The notes under the pieces were generated by a model that searched no databases, had not been told where the DNA came from, and saw only the letters and a list, made by a program, of their open reading frames with translations. From contig CAUJIP010000057.1 of NCBI GenBank assembly GCA_963205235.1, positions 1 through 64,000 of the forward strand: DNA of 64,000 nt. The letters are read 5' to 3'. Shown here one piece after another: positions 24,431-34,149 of the stretch (positions within the stretch are counted from its first letter, which is position 1; each line of letters begins with the position of its first letter). Origin of the DNA: Pseudomonadota bacterium. GTDB taxonomy: Bacteria; Pseudomonadota; Alphaproteobacteria; Rhodobacterales; Rhodobacteraceae. The position numbers were made by a program, and so were the translations under genes.

Positions 24431-25339
24431 TTAGCGGCCTCGGATCCGGGGATCCAATGCGTCGCGCAGCCCGTCGCCGATGTAGTTCACGCTAAGCACT
24501 GTCAGCGATATGGCGACGCCGGGCCAGATCACCCGCTCGGGATAGATCTGCAGGTATTGCAGTCCGTCGTACAAAAGCCGTCCCCAGGTCGGAAAATCGG
24601 GCGGGAAGCCCAGACCAAGGAAGGACAGCACGGATTCCGTGATGATCGCCTCGGCCACGCCAAGCGTCGCGGCAACCATGACCGGGGAAACCACGTTTGG
24701 CAGGATATGACGCAGGATGATACGGTTCGAGCGCGCGCCGATGGAGCGAGCGGCAAGAACGTATTCACGCTCTTTCAGGGTCAGAACCTCGCCCCGGACG
24801 ATACGGGCAGTGGCCATCCAGGACGTGATGCCGATGGCAAAGACGATGAGCGTGAAGGCCCCGAGTTCCGGCCCAAGGATGCCGGCGACCTTGTCGCGGA
24901 ACAACATGACCATGACCAGAAGCAACGGGATCAGCGGCAGGGCAAGGAACATGTCGGTCAGCCGCATCAGGGGGCCGTCAAGCTTGCGGAAATAACCCGC
25001 CATGATCCCGACGAAGGTGCCGAAGACAATGGCGATCAGCATCGCGATCAGCCCGACGGCCAGCGAGACGCGGCCCGCCTGGATCATGCGAAGAAGCAGG
25101 TCCCGGCCCAGTTGGTCCGTCCCGAATGGGGCGGTCAGGGATGGTCCCTGATTCTTCATCTTGATCGTATCCGAAAGCCGCTGCGGCGGGTCCCAGACAA
25201 ACTGGCCGAACACGACGAACAGGATCAGGATCCCCAGAACGATCAGCCCGAACAAGGCGCCCTTGTGCGTGCGGAATTGCTGCCAGATCTCGCGCAGCTG
25301 GCTGGCCGGTTTTGGCGGGGTCGTGGTTGCGTCAGTCAT
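24431..25339 (-). CDS. dipeptide/oligopeptide ABC transporter permease (DppC-type)
   Basis: 302 residues from the ATG at 25339, which overlaps the upstream permease gene by eight bases. An N-terminal OppC_N-type membrane helix (ALFGLIVLGILILFVVFGQFVW) is followed by the BPD_transp_1 domain with five more spans and an EAA-like loop (REYVLAARSIGARSNRIILRHILPNVVSPV). It pairs with the DppB-like permease in the importer. It is the last gene of the ABC operon. Confidence 0.9.
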   Translation of the reverse strand: MTDATTTPPKPASQLREIWQQFRTHKGALFGLIVLGILILFVVFGQFVWDPPQRLSDTIKMKNQGPSLTAPFGTDQLGRDLLLRMIQAGRVSLAVGLIAMLIAIVFGTFVGIMAGYFRKLDGPLMRLTDMFLALPLIPLLLVMVMLFRDKVAGILGPELGAFTLIVFAIGITSWMATARIVRGEVLTLKEREYVLAARSIGARSNRIILRHILPNVVSPVMVAATLGVAEAIITESVLSFLGLGFPPDFPTWGRLLYDGLQYLQIYPERVIWPGVAISLTVLSVNYIGDGLRDALDPRIRGR

Positions 25340-26339
25340 AGCGGATCCGGGGGTCAAGGAAGCCGTAAAGTACATCGGCGATCAGGTTGAAAAGCACGAT
25401 GAGCACAGCAAAGATGAAGGCCAGCGTCTGGACCATCGGCAGATCGCTGGCATGGATCGCGCCGATCAGAGCGGCCCCGATTCCGTTAACGCCGAAGAGG
25501 TTCTCGGTGATGATCGCTCCGCCGAAGATCGAGGGGATGCCAAGGGCGATGACCGTGACAACCGGGATCAGCGAATTGCGCAGGACGTGCTTGAGGACAA
25601 CGGTCCGCTCGCTCAGCCCTTTGGCGCGGGCGGTTCGGACGTAATCCATCGACATGTTGTCCAGCATGGAGGATCGCATGTAGCGGCTGATTGCGGCCGC
25701 GTTTGCAAGGCCCAGTGTCATCACCGGCATCGCCATCTGGCGCAACTGTTCCAAAAAGCTGGCCCAGTCGGTGACCTCAAGCGTGGTGTCATATTTGGTC
25801 GGGAACCACCCTAGCCACACGGCGAAGATGATGATTAGCAGGGTGCCTGAAAAGAAGGTCGGCACCGAAAAGCCGATCATCGCGACCAGAGTTCCGGCCT
25901 GGTCAAAGATGGAATACTGGCGGTAGGCGGAATAAATACCGATTGGCAAGGCAATCAAGATGCCGACCAGATAGGCCGTTCCAATCACGATCAGGGTCTG
26001 GGGAAGACGCTCACCGATGATGGAAAAGACCGGGCTGCGGGTCTGCCACGACAGGATGCGCTGTTCGCCTTCCATGTAGCTTGTCCCGAACCAGTAGTCG
26101 AACTGGGTCATCGGTTCGATCCAGAAGAACTGTTTCAGCCACAGGAGATAACGCACAAAGACGGGTTGATCGGCCCCCATCGCCTCGATCATCTTCTGAC
26201 GGACATCGGGGGGAACGGTCAAAGGAATATCCGAGAGTGGCGAGCCCGGAGCATAATCAACCAAAAGGAAGATCACGAGGCTAATCGCCAGCAGGGTCGG
26301 GATGGCCAGCAGAAGCCGGCGAAGCGTGAAGGTAAGCAT
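25332..26339 (-). CDS. dipeptide/oligopeptide ABC transporter permease (DppB-type)
   Basis: 335 residues with six predicted membrane spans and the standard DppB start (TFTLRRLLLAIPTLLAISLVIFLLVDYAPGSP). The EAA loop is MDYVRTARAKGLSERTVVLKHVLRNSLIPVVTV. It has a longer periplasmic loop after the first helix (about 60-110), seen in the subgroup of peptide permeases with long linkers. It lies behind the binding protein, with a strong hairpin between them. Confidence 0.9.
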   Translation of the reverse strand: MLTFTLRRLLLAIPTLLAISLVIFLLVDYAPGSPLSDIPLTVPPDVRQKMIEAMGADQPVFVRYLLWLKQFFWIEPMTQFDYWFGTSYMEGEQRILSWQTRSPVFSIIGERLPQTLIVIGTAYLVGILIALPIGIYSAYRQYSIFDQAGTLVAMIGFSVPTFFSGTLLIIIFAVWLGWFPTKYDTTLEVTDWASFLEQLRQMAMPVMTLGLANAAAISRYMRSSMLDNMSMDYVRTARAKGLSERTVVLKHVLRNSLIPVVTVIALGIPSIFGGAIITENLFGVNGIGAALIGAIHASDLPMVQTLAFIFAVLIVLFNLIADVLYGFLDPRIRYD

Positions 26340-26371
26340 TCGGCGGATCGCCCGGCAATTGGGGAAGGGGG

Positions 26372-26401
26372 GTTGCGGGGCCGGTGGACCGGCCCCGCAA
26401 C
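26372..26401 (-). other. intra-operon hairpin between binding protein and permease
   Basis: Two 14-base arms (26372-26385 and 26388-26401, outer sequence GTTGCGGGGCC) form a near-perfect stem with almost no loop. There is no T tract. The position resembles the stabilising or processing hairpins that keep binding-protein mRNA in excess over permease mRNA. Confidence 0.65.
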
Positions 26402-26408
26402 GGGTGGA

Positions 26409-28112
26409 TCACTTCACGCGGAACCAGTCCGCGACGTTCCACAGTTCCGAGTCCCAGGCGTTGATCTGGACACCGCCCAGGGCGTTCGAATGCGCCGAGA
26501 GCGTACCACGGTGGACCAGCGGGATCACGGTCATGCTGTCCTTGGTCACCATGTCGTTCAGCTTCTTGGCGATTTCCTGACGCTTGGCCAGATCGGTGGT
26601 GGTGCCGAGTTCGACGATCAGCGCATCATAGGCCGGGTCGCAGAAGCGGTTGATGTTCTCACCCTGCCACTGGCTTTCCGGGGTCGGCGCCTTTTCGCAC
26701 ATGTACTGGCTCAGATAGCTTTCCGGATCGGGGCTTTCCGAGTTGTTGGCGTACATCTCGACGTCAGCATAGAACTTCTGGAAGGTGTCGGGCGAACCCG
26801 GGTCACCGCCGAAGAAGACGCCCGGATCGACCGACTTGAGTTCGACTTCAACGCCGATCTCGGTCCACCAATCCTTGACCAGCGCCTGGAAGTCCTGGCG
26901 GATCGGGTTCACAGTGGTCTGGTAGAGAAGCTTGAGCTTCTTGCCATCCTTGTCGCGCACGCCGTCGCCGTCGGTGTCGGTCCAGCCGGCTTCTTCCAGA
27001 AGCGCCTTGGCACCTTCAAGGTCCTGAGTCAGGCAGCCAGTGTTGTCCGACGCCCAGCCTTCCGGCCCCGGGATGACGTTGCAGGTCGGCTTGCCGCCCG
27101 CGCCATAGCCGACTTCAACCAGGATCGACCGGTCGATAGCCATGGAAAGCGCGGTCCGCACCTTGATGTCCGACAGGATCGGGTGGGGATGCTTGGCGGT
27201 CGAGCGTTCACCTTCCGGCAGGTCAGCCGACGGGTCGGTGGTGTTCATCTCGATCCGCTCGACCAGCGTACCGAAGGCAACCACGAATTCGCCCTTCCCA
27301 GCGGCGGCCATTGCGGCCTGGCTGTCCGGAGGAATTTGGGTATTCCAGGCATAATCGAATTCGCCGGTTTCCATGACCGCGCGGGCCGAGCTTTCCGCAT
27401 CGCCGCCGCCCTTGATCATCGCGGTGGCAAAGGCAGGCTTTGCCGGGTCGCGATAGTTCGGGTTGGCTTCCATCGACACGGTGTCGTTGACGGTAAAGCC
27501 GACAACCTTGAACGCACCGGTACCAATCGGCATGTTGTTCGCGTCCGTGCAGGTCGGAGCCGCAGCACCGAGGCAGGCTTCGAACTGGGCCTTCTGGATG
27601 ACCGGCGACAGGGCCGAGACGAAGGCGGTGTAGGGGTTGGCTTTCGGGCCGTCGAAGGTCACCTTGATCGTGCTGTCATCGACAGCTTCGACATTGGCGA
27701 CGCCTTCGTATTTGGTAGCCTGAGAGCAACCGCCTTCGGGATGGGTGCAATACTGCCAGGTGAAGACCGCGTCAGCCGCAGTGACCGGGGTGCCGTCCGA
27801 CCACAGCAGGCCGGGAATCAGCTTCCAGGTGATCGAGGTCATGTCCGCCGAAACGCCGCCGTTTTCCACGGTCGGGATTTCGGTGACCAGTTTCGGAATC
27901 AGCACGCCCTCGGGCGACAGGCCTGCCAGCGGTTCCAGCACCATCGAAGCGGCATAGATGTCCTTGGTGCCGCCCGACAGATAGGGGTTCATGATCGACA
28001 CGGCTTGCGGGAAGGTGAGCTTCACCTCGCCGTCAGTGCCGCGATCGGCAAATGCGGCGGGCGCAAAGCCCATGGCCGCGACTGCGCCCAGAAGGGCAGT
28101 TCTTAGTTTCAT
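26409..28112 (-). CDS. peptide ABC transporter substrate-binding protein
   Basis: 567 residues of the SBP_bac_5 family with a signal peptide KLRTALLGAVAAMGFAPAAFA. Typical stretches are VSIMNPYLSGGTKD near the mature start, WKLIPGLLWSDGTPVTAADAVFTWQY, PIGTGAFKVVGFTVND and VRTALSMAIDRSILVEVGYG. It would deliver a peptide-like ligand to the DppB/C permeases in the periplasm. AAGGAG precedes the ATG, which overlaps the stop of the ATPase gene. Neighbouring hydrolases and amine oxidases hint at N-acylated or N-methylated amino compounds as ligand. Confidence 0.9.
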   Translation of the reverse strand: MKLRTALLGAVAAMGFAPAAFADRGTDGEVKLTFPQAVSIMNPYLSGGTKDIYAASMVLEPLAGLSPEGVLIPKLVTEIPTVENGGVSADMTSITWKLIPGLLWSDGTPVTAADAVFTWQYCTHPEGGCSQATKYEGVANVEAVDDSTIKVTFDGPKANPYTAFVSALSPVIQKAQFEACLGAAAPTCTDANNMPIGTGAFKVVGFTVNDTVSMEANPNYRDPAKPAFATAMIKGGGDAESSARAVMETGEFDYAWNTQIPPDSQAAMAAAGKGEFVVAFGTLVERIEMNTTDPSADLPEGERSTAKHPHPILSDIKVRTALSMAIDRSILVEVGYGAGGKPTCNVIPGPEGWASDNTGCLTQDLEGAKALLEEAGWTDTDGDGVRDKDGKKLKLLYQTTVNPIRQDFQALVKDWWTEIGVEVELKSVDPGVFFGGDPGSPDTFQKFYADVEMYANNSESPDPESYLSQYMCEKAPTPESQWQGENINRFCDPAYDALIVELGTTTDLAKRQEIAKKLNDMVTKDSMTVIPLVHRGTLSAHSNALGGVQINAWDSELWNVADWFRVK

Positions 28113-29164
28113 TGGTTCACTCCTTGTTGGTTAAGCTCGATCGCCTCGGGTCCGCCGGTTGATCCGGCGGCAGTTTTGGGTTCGTAAAGGTGGCAGGCGA
28201 CCAGACGACCGGGCTCGACTTCGGCCAGATCGGGTTTCACTTGCCGGCAGATGTCCATCACCTTGGGGCAGCGCGAACAGAAATTGCAGCCCTTTGGGGG
28301 ATTCGCGGGAGATGGGACATCGCCCTTCAGGATGATCCGGTTGCGGCGGGCCGCAAGTTCGGGATCGGGTTCGTTCACCGCCGACAACAGCGCCTCGGCA
28401 TAGGGATGCAGCGGGCGGGCATACAGATCCTTTGAAGGCGAAAGCTCGGCAATCCGGCCCAGATACATCACCGCGACCTTCTGGGCGAGGTGGCGGACCA
28501 TCGACAGATCGTGGCTGATGAACAGGTAGGTCAGCCCCAGCTTCGCCTGCAGATCCTCCAGCAGGTTCACAACCTGCGCCTGGATCGACACGTCCAGCGC
28601 TGCGATCGGTTCGTCGCAGACGATGAATTTCGGTTTGAGCGCCAACGCCCGAGCGATGCCGATCCGTTGTCGCTGGCCGCCGGAAAATTCATGCGGGAAG
28701 CGGTTGACGAAGCGGCGGTTCAGCCCGACCTGATCCATCAGTTCGTAAACCCGTTCCAGCTTTTTGTCGCGGCTCCAGTCGGTGTGTTCGTCCAAGGGTT
28801 CGCTGACGATCTCGGACAGGGTCATCCGCGGATTCAGGCTGGCCTGCGGGTCCTGGAACACCATCTGCATCGTCGGGCGCTTCTTGCGCAGCGCTTCCGG
28901 GGCAAGGCTTGCAACGTCTTCGCCACCGATCAGAACGCGGCCAGCAGTCGGCTCGTACAACCGCAGCATGGCGCGGCCCACGGTCGACTTGCCACAACCG
29001 GATTCGCCGACAAGGCCCAAGGTCTGCCCGGCCATGATCTGGAACGACACGCCGTCAACGGCCTTCACATCGCCTGTGTGCTTGCGGAAAAGCCCGGTAT
29101 AGATCGGGAAATGCATTTTCAGGTCTTCAACCTGGACCAGCGGAGTGGTTCCGGCGTCAAGCAT
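28109..29164 (-). CDS. peptide ABC transporter ATP-binding protein (DppF-type)
   Basis: 351 residues from the ATG at 29164, which overlaps the upstream ATPase gene by eight bases. Walker A is GESGCGKST, the signature FSGGQRQRIGIARAL and Walker B FIVCDEPIAALDVS. The C-terminal oligopeptide-type extension has a cysteine cluster, GCNFCSRCPKVMDIC, that in this family can bind an iron-sulfur cluster. It energises import together with the DppD-like subunit. Confidence 0.92.
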   Translation of the reverse strand: MLDAGTTPLVQVEDLKMHFPIYTGLFRKHTGDVKAVDGVSFQIMAGQTLGLVGESGCGKSTVGRAMLRLYEPTAGRVLIGGEDVASLAPEALRKKRPTMQMVFQDPQASLNPRMTLSEIVSEPLDEHTDWSRDKKLERVYELMDQVGLNRRFVNRFPHEFSGGQRQRIGIARALALKPKFIVCDEPIAALDVSIQAQVVNLLEDLQAKLGLTYLFISHDLSMVRHLAQKVAVMYLGRIAELSPSKDLYARPLHPYAEALLSAVNEPDPELAARRNRIILKGDVPSPANPPKGCNFCSRCPKVMDICRQVKPDLAEVEPGRLVACHLYEPKTAAGSTGGPEAIELNQQGVNQ

Positions 29165-30179
29165 TGGCCATCTCCGCCTTGGCTGGGGCATGCCAGTGGC
29201 AGGCAACGTCATGGCCTTCGCCGACCATTCGTCCGTCAATCGCCCTGCGCGGGGGATTTGCGGCGTCGCAGGCATCATGCCGGTATTCGCAGCGCGCGCG
29301 GAACGGGCAGGCAGTCAGCGGACCGGTCAGAATCGGTGGTTGACCCTCGATGACCTTCAACCGCTCGCTCCGCTCTCCCGAGATGCGCGGGATCGTCTGC
29401 AGCAGCGCGCGGGTATAGGGATGCTGCGGATTGGCGAAAAGCTCCTTGACCGGAGCCTGTTCGACAACCTGACCGCCGTACATGACCATGACCCGGTCGG
29501 CGATCCCGGCAATGACGCCAAGGTCGTGGGTGATCCAGATGATCGCCATGCCAAGCTTTTGCCGCAGCTCTTTCACCAGTTCCAGAATCTGGGCCTGGAT
29601 GGTTACGTCCAGCGCGGTCGTCGGTTCATCGGCAATCAGCACATCGGGGTCGCAGGCCAGGGCGATGGCAATCATCACCCGCTGCCGCATGCCGCCGGAA
29701 AACTGATGCGGATATTGATAAAGTCGCCGCCGGGCATCCGGGATGCCGACAAGGTCCAGAAGTTCGACCGCGCGGGTTTCGGCCTGACGCTTGGTCATTC
29801 CCTTGTGCGTGATCAACGGCTCCATAATCTGGTTGCCCAGCGTGAAGACCGGATTGAGCGAGGTCATCGGGTCCTGGAAGACAAAGCCGACGCGCGCGCC
29901 CCGGGTGGCGCGCAATTCGGCATCGGTCATGGCCAGAAGGTCACGCCCGTTGAGCATTGCCGTCCCGCCACGGATATCCGCAGGAGGCGCGGGCAGAAGC
30001 CGCAGCAGCGACATCATCGTCACCGATTTGCCTGACCCACTTTCTCCAACGACGCCCAAAAGCTCACCCGGGCGAAGGGTGAAACTGACATCATTGACGG
30101 CATGGATTTCCCCGCCACGGGTGCGGAAAACCGTCTTCAGGCCCCTGACATCAAGGACTGGCGCGGCCCCATCGGCCAT
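29157..30179 (-). CDS. peptide ABC transporter ATP-binding protein (DppD-type)
   Basis: 340 residues. Walker [10 protein letters not shown], signature [16 protein letters not shown] and Walker [15 protein letters not shown] are complete. The C-terminal Cys motif [15 protein letters not shown] matches the oligopeptide subgroup. It is the first gene of the importer operon; GGGGAG sits six bases before the ATG. An AT-rich stretch (30196-30225) just upstream may hold the promoter. Confidence 0.92.
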   Translation of the reverse strand: MADGAAPVLDVRGLKTVFRTRGGEIHAVNDVSFTLRPGELLGVVGESGSGKSVTMMSLLRLLPAPPADIRGGTAMLNGRDLLAMTDAELRATRGARVGFVFQDPMTSLNPVFTLGNQIMEPLITHKGMTKRQAETRAVELLDLVGIPDARRRLYQYPHQFSGGMRQRVMIAIALACDPDVLIADEPTTALDVTIQAQILELVKELRQKLGMAIIWITHDLGVIAGIADRVMVMYGGQVVEQAPVKELFANPQHPYTRALLQTIPRISGERSERLKVIEGQPPILTGPLTACPFRARCEYRHDACDAANPPRRAIDGRMVGEGHDVACHWHAPAKAEMANA

Positions 30180-30420
30180 TCAATACTCCCCGCGGCGTTC
30201 TTCGTTATTGTTATTGCTTGTTTTTTCCCAAGAGGAGGTTCTGACGCCCCATCCCGGAAGCCCAAGTCTTCACGATTCCTGATCGTCTATCAATCCCGAA
30301 ATGATGCGTCATTCCAGCCAACACTGCTGGCAGATTGATTGGTGACCGCTTCATTTCGCCAGATGTTGACAGGTTGCGTCCCGCCGGTGAGGCTGACCGC
30401 TACATCTGGGAGAAAAAATT
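30180..30420. promoter_or_regulatory. divergent control region, importer versus catabolic operon
   Basis: 240 bases without a gene. TTGACA at 30366-30371 is a strong -35 box for the plus-strand operon but lacks a clear -10. A CCAGC/GCTGG inverted repeat near 30317-30333 and AT-rich DNA near the importer start are the only other signals. No regulator gene is adjacent. Confidence 0.4.
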
Positions 30421-31587
30421 GTGCCTGACAGTGATGACCTGACCCCGCGGCAACTTCTTGATCGACTGGTCAGATTCCCGACGGTGAGTCGCGAATCGAA
30501 TCTGGATCTGGTCGACTGGCTTGAGAGCTATCTGACTGACCACGGGGTGAAGTGCTTTCGCCACTGGAATAAAGACCGGCAAAAGGCGGCGCTGATCGCC
30601 CATGCCGGACCCTGGGTTGAAGGGGCGGTGGTGCTGTCGGGCCACTCTGACGTTGTGCCGGTGGATGGTCAGATATGGACTTCGGATCCGTGGACGGTGA
30701 CCGAGCGGGATGGACGGCTATTTGGTCGCGGCACCTGCGACATGAAAGGGTACGTGGCGCTGGCGGTTTGGACGCTGGTGCAAGCACAGAAGCGCGGAGT
30801 CTCTCGCCCCGTGCAACTGGCGTTGTCTTATGACGAAGAAGTGGGCTGCACTGGCGCACCGCCGATGATTGCGACGATGCAAGAGGTGGTGCCGAAAGGA
30901 TCGGCCGCGCTGATCGGTGAACCTTCGGGGATGAAAATCATCACAGGCCACAAGGGCGGGACCGGCTATGCCGTGCATGTGAAAGGCTTCGAAGTCCATT
31001 CATCCCTGCTGCCCGAAGGTGTCTCGGCGGTCATGGAGGGGGCGCGGCTGATCCAATGGGTGAATGACAAGAACACCGAGATCATGGCTGAAACACCCGG
31101 TCCGATTGCCGCCCGCTTTCGCCCGCCGTTCACAACCTTGCATGTCGGCCAGATCCAGGGCGGCACGGCGGACAACATCACCGCCGCCGACTGCCGTTTT
31201 TCCGTCGAGATGCGCTGTGTGCCCGGCGAAGACCCCGATGCAAGGGCCGGGGAGTTTCGCGATGCAGCGACGCGACTGGATGAAAGCTTGAAGGCAAAGC
31301 GTCCTGAAGCCGGGGTACACTTGCGGAAATTCTTCGACGTGCCCCCCCTACGCCCGGAAGAGGACGGCGAGGCGGAAGCTTTGGCCCGCGCGCTGACCGG
31401 GGACAATGCGACGGGCGTGGTTTCCTATGGCACCGAAGCCGGGCAGTTTCAGGACGCGGGCTATTCGGCGGTGGTCTGTGGCCCCGGCGACATCGCTCAA
31501 GCGCATCAACCGGATGAATTCCTTGAACTGTCCGAGTTTCTTGCCGGACAGCGGTTCATGGAAAAGCTGCTGGAGCGTCTGGCATGA
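30421..31587 (+). CDS. ArgE-like M20 deacetylase
   Basis: 388 residues that begin with GTG, preceded by GGGAG. It is an M20 zinc peptidase of the acetylornithine deacetylase group: VLSGHSDVVPVDG, GRGTCDMKGYVALA, SYDEEVGCTGAP (general-base Glu), GTEAGQF and CGPGDIAQAHQPDEF. Such enzymes remove acyl groups from amino acids. It heads a coupled catabolic operon and is divergent from a peptide importer, so catabolic deacylation seems more likely than arginine synthesis. No other arg gene is near. Confidence 0.82.
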   Translation: MPDSDDLTPRQLLDRLVRFPTVSRESNLDLVDWLESYLTDHGVKCFRHWNKDRQKAALIAHAGPWVEGAVVLSGHSDVVPVDGQIWTSDPWTVTERDGRLFGRGTCDMKGYVALAVWTLVQAQKRGVSRPVQLALSYDEEVGCTGAPPMIATMQEVVPKGSAALIGEPSGMKIITGHKGGTGYAVHVKGFEVHSSLLPEGVSAVMEGARLIQWVNDKNTEIMAETPGPIAARFRPPFTTLHVGQIQGGTADNITAADCRFSVEMRCVPGEDPDARAGEFRDAATRLDESLKAKRPEAGVHLRKFFDVPPLRPEEDGEAEALARALTGDNATGVVSYGTEAGQFQDAGYSAVVCGPGDIAQAHQPDEFLELSEFLAGQRFMEKLLERLA

Positions 31588-32927
31588 GCTTTCCCATCCA
31601 TGACGGCAGCCCGGTCCGGTTTGCCGGGCCTTTACCGCAACGGGTGGACGTCGCCATCATCGGTGGCGGCATCATCGGGGTGATGACTGCCTGGTTTTTG
31701 CGGGCGAAAGGTCTGTCGGTCCTGATCTGCGAAAAAGGCAGGATCGCGGGGGAGCAGTCCAGTCGCAACTGGGGTTGGATTCGGCAGCAGGGCAGGGACC
31801 CTGATGAATTGCCGATCATGGTCGAAAGTCTTGCGATCTGGCGGCAGCTTGCCGCTGACATGGGCGACGTGCTGGGATTTCACCAGACCGGTGTCCTTTA
31901 TCTGGCCAAAACCGACGCCGAATTGGCCGGCTTTGAGGCCTGGACAGCCCATGCCAAGGCGCATGGCGTGGGCAGCGTCCTGCAGAGCGCAGGGGATGTC
32001 TCAGCGCGTCTGAAGGGGGCCTCCGCCCAATGGAAGGGCGGGCTGTTCACAGCGTCAGACGCACGTGCCGAGCCTTGGGTTGCAGTTCCGGCCCTTGCAA
32101 AGGTTGCTGCGGGACGCGGCGTGATGATCCGCGAAAATTGCGCTGTGCGCGCGCTTGATATTGCCGGGGGCAAGGTGGCTGGTATCGTCACCGAAGCGGG
32201 TCGCGTTGGCTGCGATCAGGTCGTGCTGGCTGGCGGGTCATGGTCGCGGCTGTTCCTGCAGCGGTACGGCGTCAAGATTCCCCAGCTTTCGGTGCTTGCC
32301 TCGGTCGGGGCGACCGAGCCTATGCCGGAAATCTTTCCCGGTGGGGCGGCAGATGACGACTTTGCTTTCCGTCGACGTGAAGATGGCGGTTACACGATTG
32401 CACCGGGTGGGGCGCAGCATGATTTCTTCATCGGGCGCGATGCCTTTGCCTCGCTTTTCACCTATCTGCCGACACTGCGTGCCGAGGCGGGCAAGACAAC
32501 CTTCAGGTTGCGATCACCCAAAGGCTATCCGGACGCATGGGGAACACCTCGCCACTGGTCCGAGGAAGGGCCAAGCCCGTTTGAAGCGCTGCGGATCCTG
32601 AACCCTACGCCAAACATGAAATCGCTGGGGAAGGTACAGGATGCCTTTGCTCGCGCCTTCCCGTCGCTTGCGCGGCCCAGGTTGCAGACGGCTTGGGCCG
32701 GGATGATCGACACGCTGCCTGATGTGGTGCCGGTTGTGGATCACGTGCCGATTCCCGGTCTGACGCTGGCGACCGGCATGTGCGGCCACGGCTTTGGCAT
32801 CGGTCCAGGTATTGGGCGTGTGGTTGCCGATCTGGTCACCGGCGGGACAGTTGGACATGACCTGCACAGGTTCCGCTTTGCGCGGTTTTCCGATGGCAGC
32901 AAGATCAACCCTGCGACGGGCCTTTGA
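31584..32927 (+). CDS. FAD-dependent amino-acid/amine oxidoreductase (DAO family)
   Basis: 447 residues coupled to the ArgE-like gene by ATGA. An N-terminal FAD-binding loop VDVAIIGGGIIGVMTAWFLRAKGLSVLICEK (about 24-54) is followed by SSRNWGWIRQQGRDPDELPIM, the flavin-contact motif of DAO dehydrogenases, and a C-terminal GMCGHGFGIGPGIGRVVADL. It probably oxidises a secondary or D-amino acid released by the flanking M20 hydrolases. The exact substrate cannot be told; sarcosine, D-amino acids and opines are all possible. Confidence 0.82.
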   Translation: MSFPIHDGSPVRFAGPLPQRVDVAIIGGGIIGVMTAWFLRAKGLSVLICEKGRIAGEQSSRNWGWIRQQGRDPDELPIMVESLAIWRQLAADMGDVLGFHQTGVLYLAKTDAELAGFEAWTAHAKAHGVGSVLQSAGDVSARLKGASAQWKGGLFTASDARAEPWVAVPALAKVAAGRGVMIRENCAVRALDIAGGKVAGIVTEAGRVGCDQVVLAGGSWSRLFLQRYGVKIPQLSVLASVGATEPMPEIFPGGAADDDFAFRRREDGGYTIAPGGAQHDFFIGRDAFASLFTYLPTLRAEAGKTTFRLRSPKGYPDAWGTPRHWSEEGPSPFEALRILNPTPNMKSLGKVQDAFARAFPSLARPRLQTAWAGMIDTLPDVVPVVDHVPIPGLTLATGMCGHGFGIGPGIGRVVADLVTGGTVGHDLHRFRFARFSDGSKINPATGL

Positions 32928-32982
32928 TCCCCCTTGCCGACACCGCCTGAAAGGATCACCCTTCGCGTCAAAGGAGATCACC

Positions 32983-34149
32983 ATGCCGCCCAAGAACCGT
33001 TTTGCCGAGTTGCTTCCCGAAATCACCGCCTGGCGCCGCGATTTTCACGAGCATCCAGAGCTTCTGTTCGATGTTCACCGCACTGCCGCCCGCGTGGCCG
33101 AGCTTTGCCGCAGTTTCGGCTGCGATGAGGTGACCGAAGGGATCGGGCGGACTGGCGTTGTCGCCATGATCCGGGGACGGACAAACAGCAGCGGTCGAGT
33201 GATCGGGTTGCGCGCCGACATGGATGCCTTGCCGATCAAGGAACAGACCGGGGTACCCTACGCCTCGAAGACCCCCGGCAAGATGCATGCCTGCGGGCAC
33301 GACGGGCATACCGCGATGCTGCTGGGTGCCGCAAAGTACCTTGCCGAAACGCGCAACTTTGATGGCACCGTGGTCTGCATCTTTCAGCCCGCCGAAGAAG
33401 GTGGCGGCGGCGGGCGCGAAATGGTGCAGGACGGGCTGATCAAGCATTGGAAGATCGATGAGGTTTACGGCATGCACAACATGCCGGGCATTCCCGTAGG
33501 CCAGTTTGCCATTCGGCCCGGTGCCATGATGGCTGCCGCCGACCAGTTCGAGATCGTGGTGACCGGCAAGGGTGGCCATGCCGCCAAACCGCATGACTGC
33601 ATCGACACCACCGTTGTCGCCGCCCATATCATCGTGGCGATCCAGACTATCGTCAGCCGCAACACCGACCCGATGCAGCAACTGGTGATCTCGGTCTGCA
33701 CGGTCGAAACCGACAGCCCGGCGCATAACGTGATCCCTCAGGAAGTGAAGATGAAGGGGACGGTGCGGACGCTTGACGGCAAGCTGCAGGATTTCGTTGA
33801 AAAGCGGCTGGCCGAAGTGGTCGAAGGCACGGCGCTTGCTTTGGGCGCACGGGCAGACATCCATTACCAGCGCGGCTATCCGGTGACGGTGAACGCCGAA
33901 GAGAACACCGATTACGCGGCCGAAGTGGCGCGGCAAGTTTCCGGGCATTGCGACACCAATACCCCGCCCTTGATGGGGGCCGAGGATTTCAGCTTCATGC
34001 TGAACGAACGGCCCGGCGCCTATATCTTCGTCGGCAACGGGGACACGGCGATGGTGCATCACCCGGCCTATAACTTCGACGATCAGGTGATTCCCTTCGG
34101 CTCCAGCTGGTATGCCGGCATGGCCGAGGCGCGGATGCCCATCGCATGA
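32983..34149 (+). CDS. M20 aminoacylase/hippurate-hydrolase-type amidohydrolase
   Basis: 388 residues from the ATG at 32983 behind an AAGGAG site; upstream in-frame codons run into the preceding gene. Signature stretches are WRRDFHEHPELLFD, ADMDALPIKE, HACGHDGHTAMLLGAAKYL (metal ligands), FQPAEEGGGGGREMV (catalytic Glu), GKGGHAAKPHDCIDT and MGAEDFSFML. The family releases acyl groups from N-acyl amino acids. It is the second hydrolase of the operon. Confidence 0.88.
   Translation: MPPKNRFAELLPEITAWRRDFHEHPELLFDVHRTAARVAELCRSFGCDEVTEGIGRTGVVAMIRGRTNSSGRVIGLRADMDALPIKEQTGVPYASKTPGKMHACGHDGHTAMLLGAAKYLAETRNFDGTVVCIFQPAEEGGGGGREMVQDGLIKHWKIDEVYGMHNMPGIPVGQFAIRPGAMMAAADQFEIVVTGKGGHAAKPHDCIDTTVVAAHIIVAIQTIVSRNTDPMQQLVISVCTVETDSPAHNVIPQEVKMKGTVRTLDGKLQDFVEKRLAEVVEGTALALGARADIHYQRGYPVTVNAEENTDYAAEVARQVSGHCDTNTPPLMGAEDFSFMLNERPGAYIFVGNGDTAMVHHPAYNFDDQVIPFGSSWYAGMAEARMPIA

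Noticed and set aside
30421-31587. ArgE proper, for arginine synthesis
   Set aside because: Context is a catabolic operon facing an importer with no other arginine gene; kept as ArgE-like.
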